Shown: positions 1 through 8,871 of the stretch, one piece after another
How the letters are laid out: every line of letters begins with the position of its first letter
Numbering within the stretch: position 1 is the stretch's first letter
Assembly: GCA_900466475.1 (NCBI GenBank)
Contig: UBMI01000003.1
Coordinates: 431,844 to 495,843, forward strand
Origin: Hyphomicrobiales bacterium
GTDB taxonomy: Bacteria > Pseudomonadota > Alphaproteobacteria > Rhizobiales > Rhizobiaceae
DNA length: 64,000 nt
Direction: 5' to 3'
The notes under the pieces: model-generated
The model's database searches: none
Seen by the model: the letters and a program-made list of their open reading frames with translations, nothing else
Told to the model about the DNA's origin: nothing
Program-made: the position numbers and the translations under genes

Positions 1-482
1 TTGCCGTCGGACGACCACCTCCATGCCTCCTTACCGCCGGCCCGCCTGGAAATGACATCGACGCGATTGGCAACCATGAAGGAGGAGTAGAACCCGATGC
101 CGAACTGGCCTATCAACTCGGCCTTTTCCCCGCCTTTCGCGGCCTCGATCCGTTCCATGAAGGCGCGGGTGCCCGACCGCGCGATCGTGCCCAGCGCATC
201 GATCATCTCCTCACGGCTCATGCCAATGCCATTGTCCTCCACACTCAGTGTCTGTTTCTCTTCATCGAGGCTGACGAGGATTTGCAGCTGCGCGCCGTCT
301 GCGCTGAGTTTGGGCTGGGAAATCGACTCGTAGCGGAGTTTCTCGCAGGCATCGGCAGCGTTCGAGATCAACTCGCGCAAAAAAACGTCCTTGTCCGAAT
401 AGACCGAATGCACCATCATGTGCAGGAGGCGGCTGACATCGGCCTCGAATGGGTGTTGTTCAGGCCGTTCGTCTGCTCTCAT
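1..482 (-). CDS. htpG: Chaperone HtpG (Hsp90), N-terminal part, runs off the window
   Basis: This is the amino-terminal ATPase part of the bacterial Hsp90 chaperone, a cytosolic dimer that remodels client proteins. The reverse strand from the ATG at 482 gives about 160 residues with the GHKL ATP-pocket motifs in order: NAADACEKLRY, EDNGIGM, GTIARSGT and GQFGIGFYSSF. The start is preceded by a purine-rich GAGGGAAG. The rest of the gene lies left of position 1. Family identity is very secure; whether the gene is intact beyond the edge cannot be seen. It reads away from the MFS gene, so its promoter should lie just right of 482, but no clear element was found there. Confidence 0.95.
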   Translation of the reverse strand, partial: MRADERPEQHPFEADVSRLLHMMVHSVYSDKDVFLRELISNAADACEKLRYESISQPKLSADGAQLQILVSLDEEKQTLSVEDNGIGMSREEMIDALGTIARSGTRAFMERIEAAKGGEKAELIGQFGIGFYSSFMVANRVDVISRRAGGKEAWRWSSDG

Positions 483-591
483 CGATCTTCCCTCATGTCT
501 TTCGTCGCACCTCCGGTCCGACCCAGATTCGACCGAACAACTTAGTTCACCATGCGCAACAGGCAAGATCCTGAGCTTTTTCCCTCAGCGC

Positions 592-1737
592 TCAGGCCAC
601 CGGAACCCGGCTTCTTGCGAGTGCCCTGCTCGATATCAGCGCGGCAACGACGATCGGAACGACTGTCCAGTAGGACCAGCGCACGCCGAAATACTGGGCG
701 ACGAAGCCGAGCAGCGGCGGCCCTGCGAAAAAAACCAGAAATGTCGTTTGTCCCAGAGCTGCCACATTGACAGACGGCGCTCGATCACCCCTCCCCGCAG
801 CTGCGGAAATTGCCAGCGGATAGACAGCCGAACATCCGATGCCGGTTAATGCGAAGCCGGCGAGTGCAACCACAGCATGCGGGGCCGTTGCCACCATGAC
901 CAGCCCCGTGGCGGTGATGAGAAGCAGGCTCCTGGCGACGCCAAGCGCATCAAAGCGGTCAACGAACCTGTCCATGACGAGCCTGCCAATCGCGATCGTG
1001 AGTGAGAATATCGTGACGCCAAGGCCCCCGAGGAAGGGAGATGCCGCGAACACGTCGCGCATATAAATCGCCGACCAATCCACGCTTGCCCCTTCGGCGA
1101 GCAAGGGTGCGGCGCCGATCAAGCAAAGAGGTAGGAGGCCGATGGTCGGCCGCGCGATCAGGTATTTGCCGATTGTGGGTGTGTTGTCTCGGCGAGGCGC
1201 GGTTTGGATCTTCATGAAGATGATCGTTCCACTGATCAGGATCAGCGCTAGCGCTAGCGCCATGTGAATCTCGACTGGTACCGTCGCTTGACGCATAATC
1301 GCGCCCACGAGAGCCGTAATGAAGAAACCGGTGCTCCACATGCCATGCGCGCGGCTCATAATCCTTCGCCCGAGCAGGGCTTCGTGGCGATCCGTTTGGA
1401 TGTTCGCGTTGATCTCGAAGGCGCCGGTCAAGATACCAGCCACAAACAGGACCGGAGCGGCGGCGACCGCTGAAGGCATCCAAGGAACAAGGGCAAATCC
1501 GGTGCTTGCTCCAAATACTGTCAGGAAGGCCATGGTGCGGGCGCCGAACCTTTCGATCACCGGAACGGAGAAGGTCAGGCCGAACAGAACCCCTGAGGAC
1601 ATCGACACCAGCAGGATGCCGAGCTGGCCCTCGGAGAGCGCAAATCGGGCCTGGAGGTCAGGGAGGCGTGACAACAAAGCTCCGAGCATGAAGGCGACCG
1701 CGAACTGGATGAAGAAGATGCGCTGATGTGGCTGCAT
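592..1737 (-). CDS. MFS family transporter
   Basis: A 381-residue inner-membrane carrier of the major facilitator superfamily with about twelve hydrophobic segments. The N-terminal part has the usual spacing of a short periplasmic loop followed by a long hydrophobic stretch (residues about 8-110), then a second bundle with GASVDWSAIYMRD between halves, a pattern common in FucP/YbjJ-like carriers. The substrate cannot be read from sequence. A longer reading frame opens at a TTG at 1803, but a GGAAC-N19-TT promoter candidate at 1797-1822 would place transcription inside that extension, so the ATG at 1737 is preferred. It appears to be a single-gene unit, separated from the next gene by a bidirectional terminator. 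Confidence 0.85.
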   Translation of the reverse strand: MQPHQRIFFIQFAVAFMLGALLSRLPDLQARFALSEGQLGILLVSMSSGVLFGLTFSVPVIERFGARTMAFLTVFGASTGFALVPWMPSAVAAAPVLFVAGILTGAFEINANIQTDRHEALLGRRIMSRAHGMWSTGFFITALVGAIMRQATVPVEIHMALALALILISGTIIFMKIQTAPRRDNTPTIGKYLIARPTIGLLPLCLIGAAPLLAEGASVDWSAIYMRDVFAASPFLGGLGVTIFSLTIAIGRLVMDRFVDRFDALGVARSLLLITATGLVMVATAPHAVVALAGFALTGIGCSAVYPLAISAAAGRGDRAPSVNVAALGQTTFLVFFAGPPLLGFVAQYFGVRWSYWTVVPIVVAALISSRALARSRVPVA

Positions 1738-1796
1738 GAGCGGGTCAAAGGCGTCGGGTTGGAGCGATCGAATTGCGGCTGTCAAAGAGAATTGGA

Positions 1797-1822
1797 AACT
1801 CAAAGGACCTCATTCTTGTTCC
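1797..1822 (-). promoter_or_regulatory. Candidate EcfG/RpoE2 promoter of the MFS gene
   Basis: On the reverse strand GGAAC is followed by 19 bases and TT, matching the GGAAC-N18/19-TT pattern known for rhizobial general-stress sigma factors. It ends 60 bases before the chosen ATG. One short motif alone can occur by chance. Confidence 0.4.
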
Positions 1823-2004
1823 GGCTCCCCGGCAAGAGGAAGCCGAGATTTGGCCCACCTGCTCGCTACGTGGTGGTGGTGATGACACAACGCTTGCCAC
1901 CTCGGTAAGAGAATATCCTCGCAGCAGGGCCACGATGCCATCCTGCTTGCCTCTTATTGGCATCGCAACCTCGTAGAGGCCGGAAACAACCTTCTTCGGC
2001 GGCA

Positions 2005-2042
2005 GCAAAAAGCCCCCGCGATAAGCGAGGGCTCTTTTCCGG
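2005..2042 (-). terminator. Bidirectional intrinsic terminator
   Basis: A GC-rich hairpin (AGCCCCCGC paired with GCGAGGGCT around a short loop) is flanked by A-rich and T-rich runs on both sides, so it can work in either direction. It lies in the 0.6 kb without a recognised gene between the MFS and DUF1206 genes. I see no other feature there apart from the MFS promoter candidate. Confidence 0.7.
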
Positions 2043-2350
2043 TCTTTCTGAAACCGGTCACCCGATAGCGGGTTGGGGGCGTGCAATCGAGTGACGCCTT
2101 TGAAACCTGCAGCGAGACAGAAAGTTCCTCCCACCTTGAAAATCCTGATCGAACAACTCCCGCAAAACAGGAGGACAAAGCAGTTCGACGGTAACACCTG
2201 ACAGCCGAGAGGGCCGTTCGTTACTGTCGACTGCCGGTGCATACGCCCGGCCGATGATCTTGGCCGCGTGGTCGTCCGGCTAGATGAGGATAACGCACAA
2301 CTTTTTCACGTCCTGTGCGTTGATGTGACGAATTGGATGGAGCATGTCTG

Positions 2351-3169
2351 GTGACGAAACTAAGTGTTGGAACTTTGGCAAAAGCGGGCTATGCCGCCAG
2401 AGGCATCGTCTTCCTTCTCGTTGCCGCGATGGCCCTCTTCTCGGGTTTGGCCGGCGGCAGGCCAGATACGAAATCAGCTTTGTCGACACTCCTTGATCAG
2501 CCCTTCGGACGCGTCTGGGTTGGCACCATTGGCCTCGGTCTGCTGGGCTTCGTGGCCTGGCGACTTGCGCAGTCGCTTGCAGACAGCGATGGACATGGAT
2601 CAGGCAGCAAGGCACTGGCCATCAGGGCCGCCCTCCTTGGTAGCGCCTTGGCCTATATTGGGCTTGCGAGTTTTGCGATCAGTCACGCCCTGTCGGCAGG
2701 TGGTGGCGGGCAATCCTCGGGCGAGCAAAGTCTTGCGCGTTGGATCATGTCCCAACCCTACGGCGCCTATCTAGCGATGGTGGTGGGGCTTGGCTTCATC
2801 ATCGGCGGGGTGATAACGTCGATGAAGGGGCTGACGCGCAAATTCGAGAAATATCTCCGCTTGCCGGATACGAAAGGGTTCATCCGTCTGGTTTGCATCT
2901 ATGGCCTTGTCGCTCGCGGTATTGTGTTCGCCCTTACGGGCCTGCTTTTCGCGTACGCGGGCATTACGGTTGACCCCGATCAGGCAGGCAGCATGTCGGA
3001 TGCGCTGACATGGTTGCGACAGCTCCCCTTCGGTGCGCTCCTCTACATTTTGGTTTCTCTAGGCCTTGCCGCATTCGGGCTCTACAATCTCGTCGAGGCG
3101 CGTTACCGCGTCGTGCATGGCCCCTCCCTCAACGACGTGAAGAAGGCCGTGGTGATCCCGCGGCCGTGA
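2351..3169 (+). CDS. DUF1206 family membrane protein
   Basis: A 272-residue integral membrane protein of the DUF1206 family, recognised from the repeated signature AGYAARGIVFLL near the N-terminus and YGLVARGIVFALTGLL near residue 190. The family consists of three tandem two-helix repeats; six hydrophobic segments can be counted. The GTG at 2351 is chosen because GGAG lies eight bases upstream; an in-frame ATG exists at 2333. Function is unknown. It stands alone, with the degraded NADH dehydrogenase converging on it. Confidence 0.85.
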   Translation: MTKLSVGTLAKAGYAARGIVFLLVAAMALFSGLAGGRPDTKSALSTLLDQPFGRVWVGTIGLGLLGFVAWRLAQSLADSDGHGSGSKALAIRAALLGSALAYIGLASFAISHALSAGGGGQSSGEQSLARWIMSQPYGAYLAMVVGLGFIIGGVITSMKGLTRKFEKYLRLPDTKGFIRLVCIYGLVARGIVFALTGLLFAYAGITVDPDQAGSMSDALTWLRQLPFGALLYILVSLGLAAFGLYNLVEARYRVVHGPSLNDVKKAVVIPRP

Positions 3170-3217
3170 CGGCGACATCGACGCCCATCCGGGCGCCGTC
3201 GTCTCGTGAACAAGACG

Positions 3218-3379
3218 TGACGCCAGAAGTCGCGGCCCCGCCTCTACTAGCATGACGCGGAGATGTTGAGGTCGGAGCGTGAGCGTCCCATCGACATTCG
3301 CGACATTGCCGAGCTCGATCGCGCAGGCAAGACCACCGAAGCGGCCGCCGATGATGACGATGTGCTGTTGACTGCTCAT
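3218..3379 (-). pseudogene. NADH dehydrogenase (NDH-2 type) remnant with internal deletion
   Basis: From the ATG at 3379 the translation begins MSSQQHIVIIGGRFGGLACA, the FAD-binding Rossmann start of a type II NADH dehydrogenase or related flavoprotein (the usual GGGFGG has R in place of the third G). After 24 residues it jumps to RVMLVEAGPRLLAS, a segment that in the family lies about 150 residues further on. The region between is missing and the downstream reading is not family-like, so this is a short fused relic and not a working respiratory enzyme. It overlaps the 3' side of the DUF1206 gene region. Confidence 0.65.
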
Positions 3380-3616
3380 CAGTGCTCCTTGTGTTTGGAT
3401 TTGTGAGAGGCGCTTTCCCAATACAATTGGCGCTGGCAAAAATGATCATGGGGACGATGATCGGGCGGTGGCGTATGAACGCCAGCCCGTCAGCCCAGTG
3501 GATGCACCGGCGGAGGGACGGCTGCTAGCAGCCTGTGGATCTTACCCTCCATTCCTGGCGAAACCGCGGGAATGTTCTCGCTCCTGACAAGTGTCGGATT
3601 TGTGGGACGCCGGCGC

Positions 3617-4018
3617 TCATGGACAAACCTCCGCGGCATGGGCGGCCTCGGCAAAGGTTCGTCGCGCTAGGTCGGTGCTGCCCCGCCGACTGATTGCATC
3701 GACGCACCTGCGCCTTGCGGCATCGCAAAGAGGACGCACCGCTGAAGGCCATGCGTGATTGAGGAGCTGCAATGCTGCATCCGGTCCGTCGATGCGTTGG
3801 CGGTGCCCGTCGGCGGTACGGACAAACACCGGCGGTTCCCAGATAAGATGGAAGTCGACATTGATATAGTCTTGCTCATTGAGCTGGTCCTGATCGCGGT
3901 TTGATGAGGTCGAACCAAGTTGAACGGTGGTTGTTCCTGCGCAAAATGACTTGTGCGCAAGCGTACCCGGCTCGGCTCCAGCATGATCTGGCCCTACAAG
4001 CACCTGCGATCCCGCCAT
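3617..4018 (-). CDS. DUF982 domain protein, N-terminus doubtful
   Basis: The last ~80 residues (DFHLIWEPPVFVRT through LARRTFAEAAHAAEV) match DUF982, a small rhizobial family of unknown function with a conserved W-P in the middle and an aromatic-rich start. The open frame extends to an ATG at 4018, giving 133 residues, longer than the family's usual ~90. A GGAAC-N18-TT promoter candidate at 3913-3937 sits inside this extension, and the ATG expected just downstream (3879, reading MSKTISM) is in a different frame. One base indel near 3860 would join it to the domain, so the gene may be frameshifted. Confidence 0.6.
   Translation of the reverse strand: MAGSQVLVGPDHAGAEPGTLAHKSFCAGTTTVQLGSTSSNRDQDQLNEQDYINVDFHLIWEPPVFVRTADGHRQRIDGPDAALQLLNHAWPSAVRPLCDAARRRCVDAISRRGSTDLARRTFAEAAHAAEVCP
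3913..3937 (-). promoter_or_regulatory. Candidate EcfG/RpoE2 promoter of the DUF982 gene
   Basis: Reverse-strand GGAAC, 18 bases, TT. It lies 34 bases before the out-of-frame ATG at 3879 and argues that the long N-terminal reading from 4018 is not translated. Confidence 0.45.
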
Positions 4019-4111
4019 CGACGAGAGGCTTCTGTTGCGGCGCAGTCTTTCGTGTGCACCCTTTCAGGTCCGATATGCCCAATGCCTCTAGTTCCGACGG
4101 TAGCCGGCGCG

Positions 4112-5062
4112 TCATGACGTCGGCGGCGTCCGCGACGTCTTTCTCAGGTCCGAAGTAATGGTGTCGGCAAAGAGGCTTGTCGCCGCGGCGATTAACATCA
4201 AGGACATACCGAGGAGGCTGCGGAGACTAACGGATTCTCCCGCCAGAAATGCTCCGACCACGACCGCGATGGCGGGAGACACGAAGGCGAAGCTGCCCGC
4301 TTTGGCCGGGCCGATGTCTCGTAAAAGCTGCACATAATATCTGTATCCGAGAAGAGAGCCGAAGATAACTAGGAAAAGCCATGCGCCGATAACCGACGAG
4401 CCGGGATGCCAAGCCCCCAACCCCGTCATCGCCAATAACGCGTCTGGCTCGGATACCAGTGACCAGACAAGCAGTATGCAACCGCCGATAAGCATCGTTG
4501 CGCCCGATAGGAATGCGCTGCCGTAAAGGGAAACAAGCGGGCGCGCCATAACTGAGCCCCATGCTGAGGAGATCGCCGCCCAGGCAATCGCCAGAAGTCC
4601 GAGCATCGATTGGCCTTCCGACCCCGCCTGCCTCAGCGCCGGCATAAAGAGGATGCATAGACCTGCAATCCCGAGCATCATGGCGCCAGCGCCGACGGCA
4701 TTCCAGCGTTCTTCACCCGCAAGAACGCCGAAGGCCAGAAGCGCAAGGGGCGTCAGCGACATCTCAACAACTGCCGACGTGCCTGACGAAATAAACTGCA
4801 TACCCCAGAACAGGGGGCCATAGCACAAGGCGATCATCAATAAGCTGACGATTAGGAGCCGGATGAGGTTGCCCGGAGAATTAGACCCGAGACTTTTTCC
4901 TTTTCCTGCCCATGCCAGCATCACCAACCCCGCGGCGATGAACCGCGTTGCTGCAAAAAGGCTCGGTGGCACGGCCTCTACCCCCGTCTTTACGGCAATC
5001 CAAGTGAGCCCCCAGACGAGACAGAGGACAAGGAACTTGAGATGATGTCGTGATACCGTCAT
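4112..5062 (-). CDS. EamA/DMT family exporter
   Basis: A 316-residue inner-membrane protein with ten hydrophobic segments in two EamA repeats, the drug/metabolite transporter fold. The start reads LKFLVLCLVWGLTWIAVKTG and the second repeat GSLLGYRYYVQLLRDIGP, both typical. Such carriers export amino acids, metabolites or drugs; the substrate is not predictable. It is divergent from a CGNR-type regulator 81 bases away, the usual arrangement of a local repressor or activator with its target exporter. A GGAAC-N18-TT candidate precedes it. Confidence 0.9.
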   Translation of the reverse strand: MTVSRHHLKFLVLCLVWGLTWIAVKTGVEAVPPSLFAATRFIAAGLVMLAWAGKGKSLGSNSPGNLIRLLIVSLLMIALCYGPLFWGMQFISSGTSAVVEMSLTPLALLAFGVLAGEERWNAVGAGAMMLGIAGLCILFMPALRQAGSEGQSMLGLLAIAWAAISSAWGSVMARPLVSLYGSAFLSGATMLIGGCILLVWSLVSEPDALLAMTGLGAWHPGSSVIGAWLFLVIFGSLLGYRYYVQLLRDIGPAKAGSFAFVSPAIAVVVGAFLAGESVSLRSLLGMSLMLIAAATSLFADTITSDLRKTSRTPPTS

Positions 5063-5111
5063 GATAAAAACCTTGCGAATGCAACGGGTGAAGAGTACTT
5101 ATACCGTGACG

Positions 5112-5136
5112 AACTTTTAAAACGCGAACTTGTTCC
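5112..5136 (-). promoter_or_regulatory. Candidate EcfG/RpoE2 promoter of the EamA gene, overlapping a palindrome
   Basis: Reverse-strand GGAAC-N18-TT ending 50 bases before the EamA start. The element includes the palindrome GAACTTGTTC (5127-5136) just before the CGNR gene start, a reasonable operator for that regulator. Confidence 0.5.
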
Positions 5137-5143
5137 TTAGAAT

Positions 5144-5773
5144 ATGGCCAGCACGACCTCTGATATGCCGCTGAGTGGCGGCCATGCTGCCCTCGACTTT
5201 GTCAACACGGTCGACAGCCGCCGGGGACGCTGGGGCCCGGATCTGCTGGGCTCGCTCGAGGACCTTGTCGTCCTCGCCGAAAGACTTGGTCTTGTGGACC
5301 CTCTAGAAGGCGAACTCCTGAAATGCGTGGCGACAGCAGATACCCACGATGCCGGTATCGTCCTACTTGAAGCGGTCAACTTGCGGGAAGCCGCCTATGG
5401 CGTTTTCGTAGCTGAAGACCGAGGAGGTGTCGCATCGACATCGCAGTTGCGGGTTCTTGAGCAGGCTGCCTGCAAAGCGCGCGCTCGCGAGGTTTTGAAA
5501 ATGACGCGTGAAGGCTTGCGGTGGAAATTGCCGCTTGAGGAGAGACGCGATATCATCGACATGTTTGCACTCGAGGTCATCGAACTCCTCATAGATGCCG
5601 GCGCGCGTCGGCCCGTACGCGAATGCAAGGGTGACAATTGCGGGTGGCTGTTTCTCGACCGGTCGAAAGGCGGCAGACGGATATGGTGTTCGGAGGCGAG
5701 CTGCGGCACGCGTGAGAGGTCCAGGCGGCTTCGGTCACGGCGAACCCAAGACCAAGGAAAGAGCACACGTTGA
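5144..5773 (+). CDS. CGNR zinc-finger (ABATE) transcriptional regulator
   Basis: A 209-residue putative DNA-binding regulator. The N-terminal ABATE domain is marked by GGHAALDFVNTVDSRRG; the C-terminal zinc-finger reads CKGDNCGWLFLDRSKGG followed by WCSEASCGTRERSRR. In the family the last motif is CGNR; here it is CGTR, so the Asn is replaced while the metal-binding cysteines remain. The gene is divergent from the EamA exporter, suggesting it controls that gene and itself. The ligand is unknown. Confidence 0.9.
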   Translation: MASTTSDMPLSGGHAALDFVNTVDSRRGRWGPDLLGSLEDLVVLAERLGLVDPLEGELLKCVATADTHDAGIVLLEAVNLREAAYGVFVAEDRGGVASTSQLRVLEQAACKARAREVLKMTREGLRWKLPLEERRDIIDMFALEVIELLIDAGARRPVRECKGDNCGWLFLDRSKGGRRIWCSEASCGTRERSRRLRSRRTQDQGKSTR

Positions 5774-6146
5774 CGCGAGGGCACGCGTGCGGGCCTCAAC
5801 AAATGAACAAAAAGTCGACCAGTGCGGAGGCGACGCCGGGTGACGACGAGACGTCCATGTTCGCCTTATCCGCAAAAGTCCACCCCGCGTCCGGCAACAG
5901 GCGACATAGGCGCTACACTTACGGAGCCTGCCACGCGCGAGAACGAGGCGAGGAGCTGTCCTCAGACTTCCAGTTGTTCGTTTCTCGACCGCTACGATAT
6001 CGCGTTCGATAAAAACCTGGCCGCGGTCCGGTGCCCCCTGCGGATAACGATGGCGTCGAATACTCGTGCTTCGAGCCGGCGGCGACGAACATCGATCGAA
6101 TCCTCCAGCCGATCGCGAAGGAGCGCTGTCCGGTTGTCATTCCTGA
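5774..6146. other. No feature seen
   Basis: This stretch has open frames on both strands but none with family-like sequence, and no strong hairpin. Confidence 0.4.
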
Positions 6147-6365
6147 CTACCTCCTCCTCTTCTCCACCTTTTCGTCACTCAGTTCAATCCACACCGGCGC
6201 GTGGTCGCTCGTGTGCTCCCAGCCGCGTACGTGCTTTTCGACCTCAGCCTTCGACAGCCTTGCCGCAGCCTCCGAACTCAGCAGAACGTGGTCGATCCGA
6301 AGTCCTGCGTCGCGCGAATATGTGTTGCGGAAGTAGTCCTAGAACGTGTAGATGCATTCATGCGA
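6147..6365 (-). pseudogene. Exodeoxyribonuclease III (XthA) C-terminal remnant
   Basis: The reverse strand encodes DYFRNTYSRDAGLRIDHVLL and then VRGWEHTSDHAPVWIEL, the C-terminal part of exonuclease III with the catalytic Asp-His (SDHAPV). The frame is interrupted by TAG directly before DYFRN, where the family has Trp (TFWDYFRN), so a TGG to TAG change is likely. Upstream only a few related residues (IYTF) remain before unrelated sequence. It is a truncated, nonsense-bearing relic of an AP endonuclease gene and sits downstream of the Nudix gene. Confidence 0.8.
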
Positions 6366-6454
6366 TGACAGCCATACCGTTAATGGACCTGGAGATGGTG
6401 ATCCCGCTTCAGGACGCAGATCTAGATCGGACTTGATGGTCACGGCTCTATGCC

Positions 6455-6925
6455 TCAGACCACCAGATGCCTGAACATGGATCGCAGCTCGGGTTCGTCT
6501 ACCATGCCCAGCGCTTCGGCAGGCGTCGTCCATACCAAACGCCGCTCCCCACGCTCGGGAAACTTGTGCTTCATCCGTTTGACTTCTAGCAGATGAACCT
6601 CGACAAATGCCGGAAGGGATGTGCCGTCCTGGAGCGTCTTGACGTAGGTGAAACGCCCAAGGGGCCGTTTTTTTGCTCGCCCCTTCACGCCCGCTTCCTC
6701 CCAGGCTTCGCGCTCGGCGACCTTGTGAGGTGCAAGCCCTTTGATAGGCCAGCCTTTCGGGATCGTCCAGCGCCTCGTCTGTCGCGTGGTGATAAGCAGA
6801 ACCTCCAACAGAGCAGGATCGCGACGGCGAATACAAAGAGCTCCGAACTGTTCAATCGCGTCGCCGTTGAAGATGGCGCTGGCAAACGGAGCAAGTTCGG
6901 AAAGATGGTCTGCAGTCTGGATCAT
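6455..6925 (-). CDS. Nudix hydrolase with variant Nudix box
   Basis: A 156-residue cytosolic pyrophosphohydrolase-like protein. The Nudix box is readable at residues 58-80: G58, then REAWEEAGV at 72-80, but the first Glu of the consensus G-x5-E-x7-REUxEExGU is Leu64. The metal-binding REAWEEAGV core is intact. An upstream in-frame start at 7018 exists; the ATG at 6925 is chosen because it gives a typical short N-terminus and because a GGAAC-N18-TT promoter candidate at 6968-6992 would lie inside the longer version. The relatives that lack the first Glu suggest a nucleoside di- or polyphosphate substrate, but this is not shown. Confidence 0.85.
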   Translation of the reverse strand: MIQTADHLSELAPFASAIFNGDAIEQFGALCIRRRDPALLEVLLITTRQTRRWTIPKGWPIKGLAPHKVAEREAWEEAGVKGRAKKRPLGRFTYVKTLQDGTSLPAFVEVHLLEVKRMKHKFPERGERRLVWTTPAEALGMVDEPELRSMFRHLVV

Positions 6926-6967
6926 CGGGCTAAAATGCGTCTTTCGTCGTTTCCGGCAAGCCAACCA

Positions 6968-6992
6968 AACCTGCACGGACGGCCAACGTTCC
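6968..6992 (-). promoter_or_regulatory. Candidate EcfG/RpoE2 promoter of the Nudix gene
   Basis: Reverse-strand GGAAC-N18-TT, 43 bases before the ATG at 6925. The position supports the shorter start. Confidence 0.5.
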
Positions 6993-7018
6993 CACCGGCG
7001 CGCGTGGAAGCGCGGCAA

Positions 7019-7900
7019 TGGGCCAAAACGCGATGCATGCTATAGAGGGGTGGCACACGGTAGGCAGCCGAACACGGCACACGGGGCGGGCACCTTGGGC
7101 ATATTGCAAGGAAGATCCGAATGGTCAAAAGGTAGTTCCCTCAGCCTCCACTCCTGCCGCAGGCAATAGGCAATGGCTCCAGATCAGCGACCGTTTTCGA
7201 GTGTCGCCTCGGCTTCGGTCGTCAGGCTGCCTAACCCTATTGCGCGATTGGCTTCATCGATATTCCCTCGAAGGAAATATATCCATTAAAGCACGACGTT
7301 TTCAATCAAAGAGCTCGGCGTGACCGATCCTGCTTTCGCATCGCATCCCGATCAGCGGAGCGCCGGCAAGACCGGGTCGGCGCTGGGCCGTTATGAACAT
7401 GGCAGCAGTAGCGATGGCGCCAGCGATGTCTGGCTGCCCAGCGGCCGGTTGGACGAAGCGATGAGTTATTCCAATGCGCGTATCACCGAGCTCATGAATT
7501 GCTCGAAGCGCATGCTCGGATCGCCTGTCCTCGCTGACGGAAAAGGAACGATCTGCACCCGTTTGCGGAAGGCACTGGGAAATTGCGAGAGTTCCCGGAA
7601 GCAAGCGGATCGCGAACCAGACGAACAATCAGACCGGCTAGGAACCCGTTCGCGCGCGAAGGGTGTTACCGGCGCGCTGCCTCAGGGGAAAGGGGCAAAG
7701 ACCTCGAAACCACATGACGCGTAATGGCCGATCGACGACGTGCGAACAAGCCGACGCCGAAGGCCTTCCTAGAAGCCATAAGCGCGGCGGCTCCTTTACC
7801 TTTTCCTAACATCTAAAATACATCATCGGCATGCCGCAGGAGACAATCGCTCGCAAGCTTGAACGCGTAGCGCCAAGGCGGCACCTAGACAGGTGAAATC
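7019..7900. other. No convincing gene
   Basis: Overlapping open frames occur on both strands (for example 7320-7724 forward and 7302-7628 reverse), with low-complexity, charge-biased translations and no recognisable domain. I see no terminator or repeat. Confidence 0.35.
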
Positions 7901-8248
7901 ATGAGCCGCGTTTTGGCCGCCCTCTCGCTAGCTTTGCTGGCCAGTTGCTCCCATACGGATCCGCTCGAAGTAGGAAGCGTGACGTCGGTGACCCGAGCCG
8001 CACCCTTTAGCGACCAAGCGGTCATCGCCGCTGTCGTGGGCACCGGAGAGGTCGGGACTCACGCTCTTTCATGGGCCAACCCGGAAACCGGTAGCGCCGG
8101 TGTGGTTGAGCGTATCGATCCCGCCAATGGAGTTGCAAACGGCTGTCGGAAGTTCGTGACCAGCCAGCAGTCGCTCGAGGGCGAGACACGTTTCGACGGA
8201 ATAGTTTGCCCCTCCGGCAACGCCTGGAGACTTTTGTCTGGCACATGA
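7901..8248 (+). CDS. Small surface-antigen-like lipoprotein
   Basis: A 115-residue exported lipoprotein. The N-terminus is a signal peptide ending in the lipobox LLASC with Cys at residue 16. The mature part contains SWANPETGSAGVVERIDP and GCRKFV, then GIVCPSGNAWRLL, resembling the 17-kDa surface antigen/RT0821 type outer-membrane lipoproteins of alphaproteobacteria. The role of these proteins is structural or unknown. It stands alone, convergent with the PagL-like pseudogene. Confidence 0.75.
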   Translation: MSRVLAALSLALLASCSHTDPLEVGSVTSVTRAAPFSDQAVIAAVVGTGEVGTHALSWANPETGSAGVVERIDPANGVANGCRKFVTSQQSLEGETRFDGIVCPSGNAWRLLSGT

Positions 8249-8304
8249 ATTACCGAAACGTCGCCACCTTGCGAGCGCCGGGAGATAAAATCGAGCAGAA
8301 AGAT

Positions 8305-8871
8305 CTAGAACTTGTAACCGACCTACAGGCCGGCCCGTGTCATCCCGTCATTCGGGCTGCACAGGTTGGCGTTTTAAGAGTGCGCGATCTGCGCTGAAAG
8401 GTTCCAGTGCTCTGTAAGGCGATAGCCGCCTCCGACATATTCGTGGAATAGAACCCGGCAGCCGAGGTTAGGGCCGCTGTCGTTTCCGTCAAGATCGCCC
8501 GTATGGATGACACCGCCAAAGCCCGCTTCGGCGAAGAGCTTGTCGCTGAAATCAACCGTCCAGGTAAAACCTGTGAAGAATTGCGTTGCTTCGCCGCTCG
8601 ACCCGATCGACGTTCCAAGATGGACTCGCGGATGCAGAAGCTGCTCCCTCCAGCTGCCGGCAGCTTCGTATCCGAACGGATCAAAAAGCACAGTCAATTC
8701 CGGAAAAGCCCCGTCTTCCCCCGACCGGCCGCCATGAACCGATGTCGAAACGCCGAAACGAAATTCGTCAAAGAGCTGATCTTGAGCCCGTGCGGGAGAA
8801 CTCTCCAGGCTCCCCATTTCAACAGCCAGGATAAGCAAAAAGCATTTATCAATGCAGGATTTCCGATCCAT
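8305..8871 (-). pseudogene. PagL-like lipid A deacylase, two in-frame stops
   Basis: From the ATG at 8871 (MDRKSCIDK, signal peptide ending near SSPARAQ) the translation follows the outer-membrane acyloxyacyl hydrolase/PagL family: an eight-strand beta-barrel that removes a lipid A acyl chain. It runs to LSAQIAHS, the catalytic His-x-Ser region, then meets TAA. Without any frame change the family sequence continues as NANLCSPNDGMTRAGL, meets TAG, and ends VGYKF with its own TAG at 8305. The two nonsense codons remove the last strand with its terminal Phe, so the product is probably inactive. Confidence 0.8.

Noticed and set aside
7320..7724. A 134-residue forward frame starting with GTG
   Set aside because: No domain, weak start signal, and an equally long frame on the other strand.
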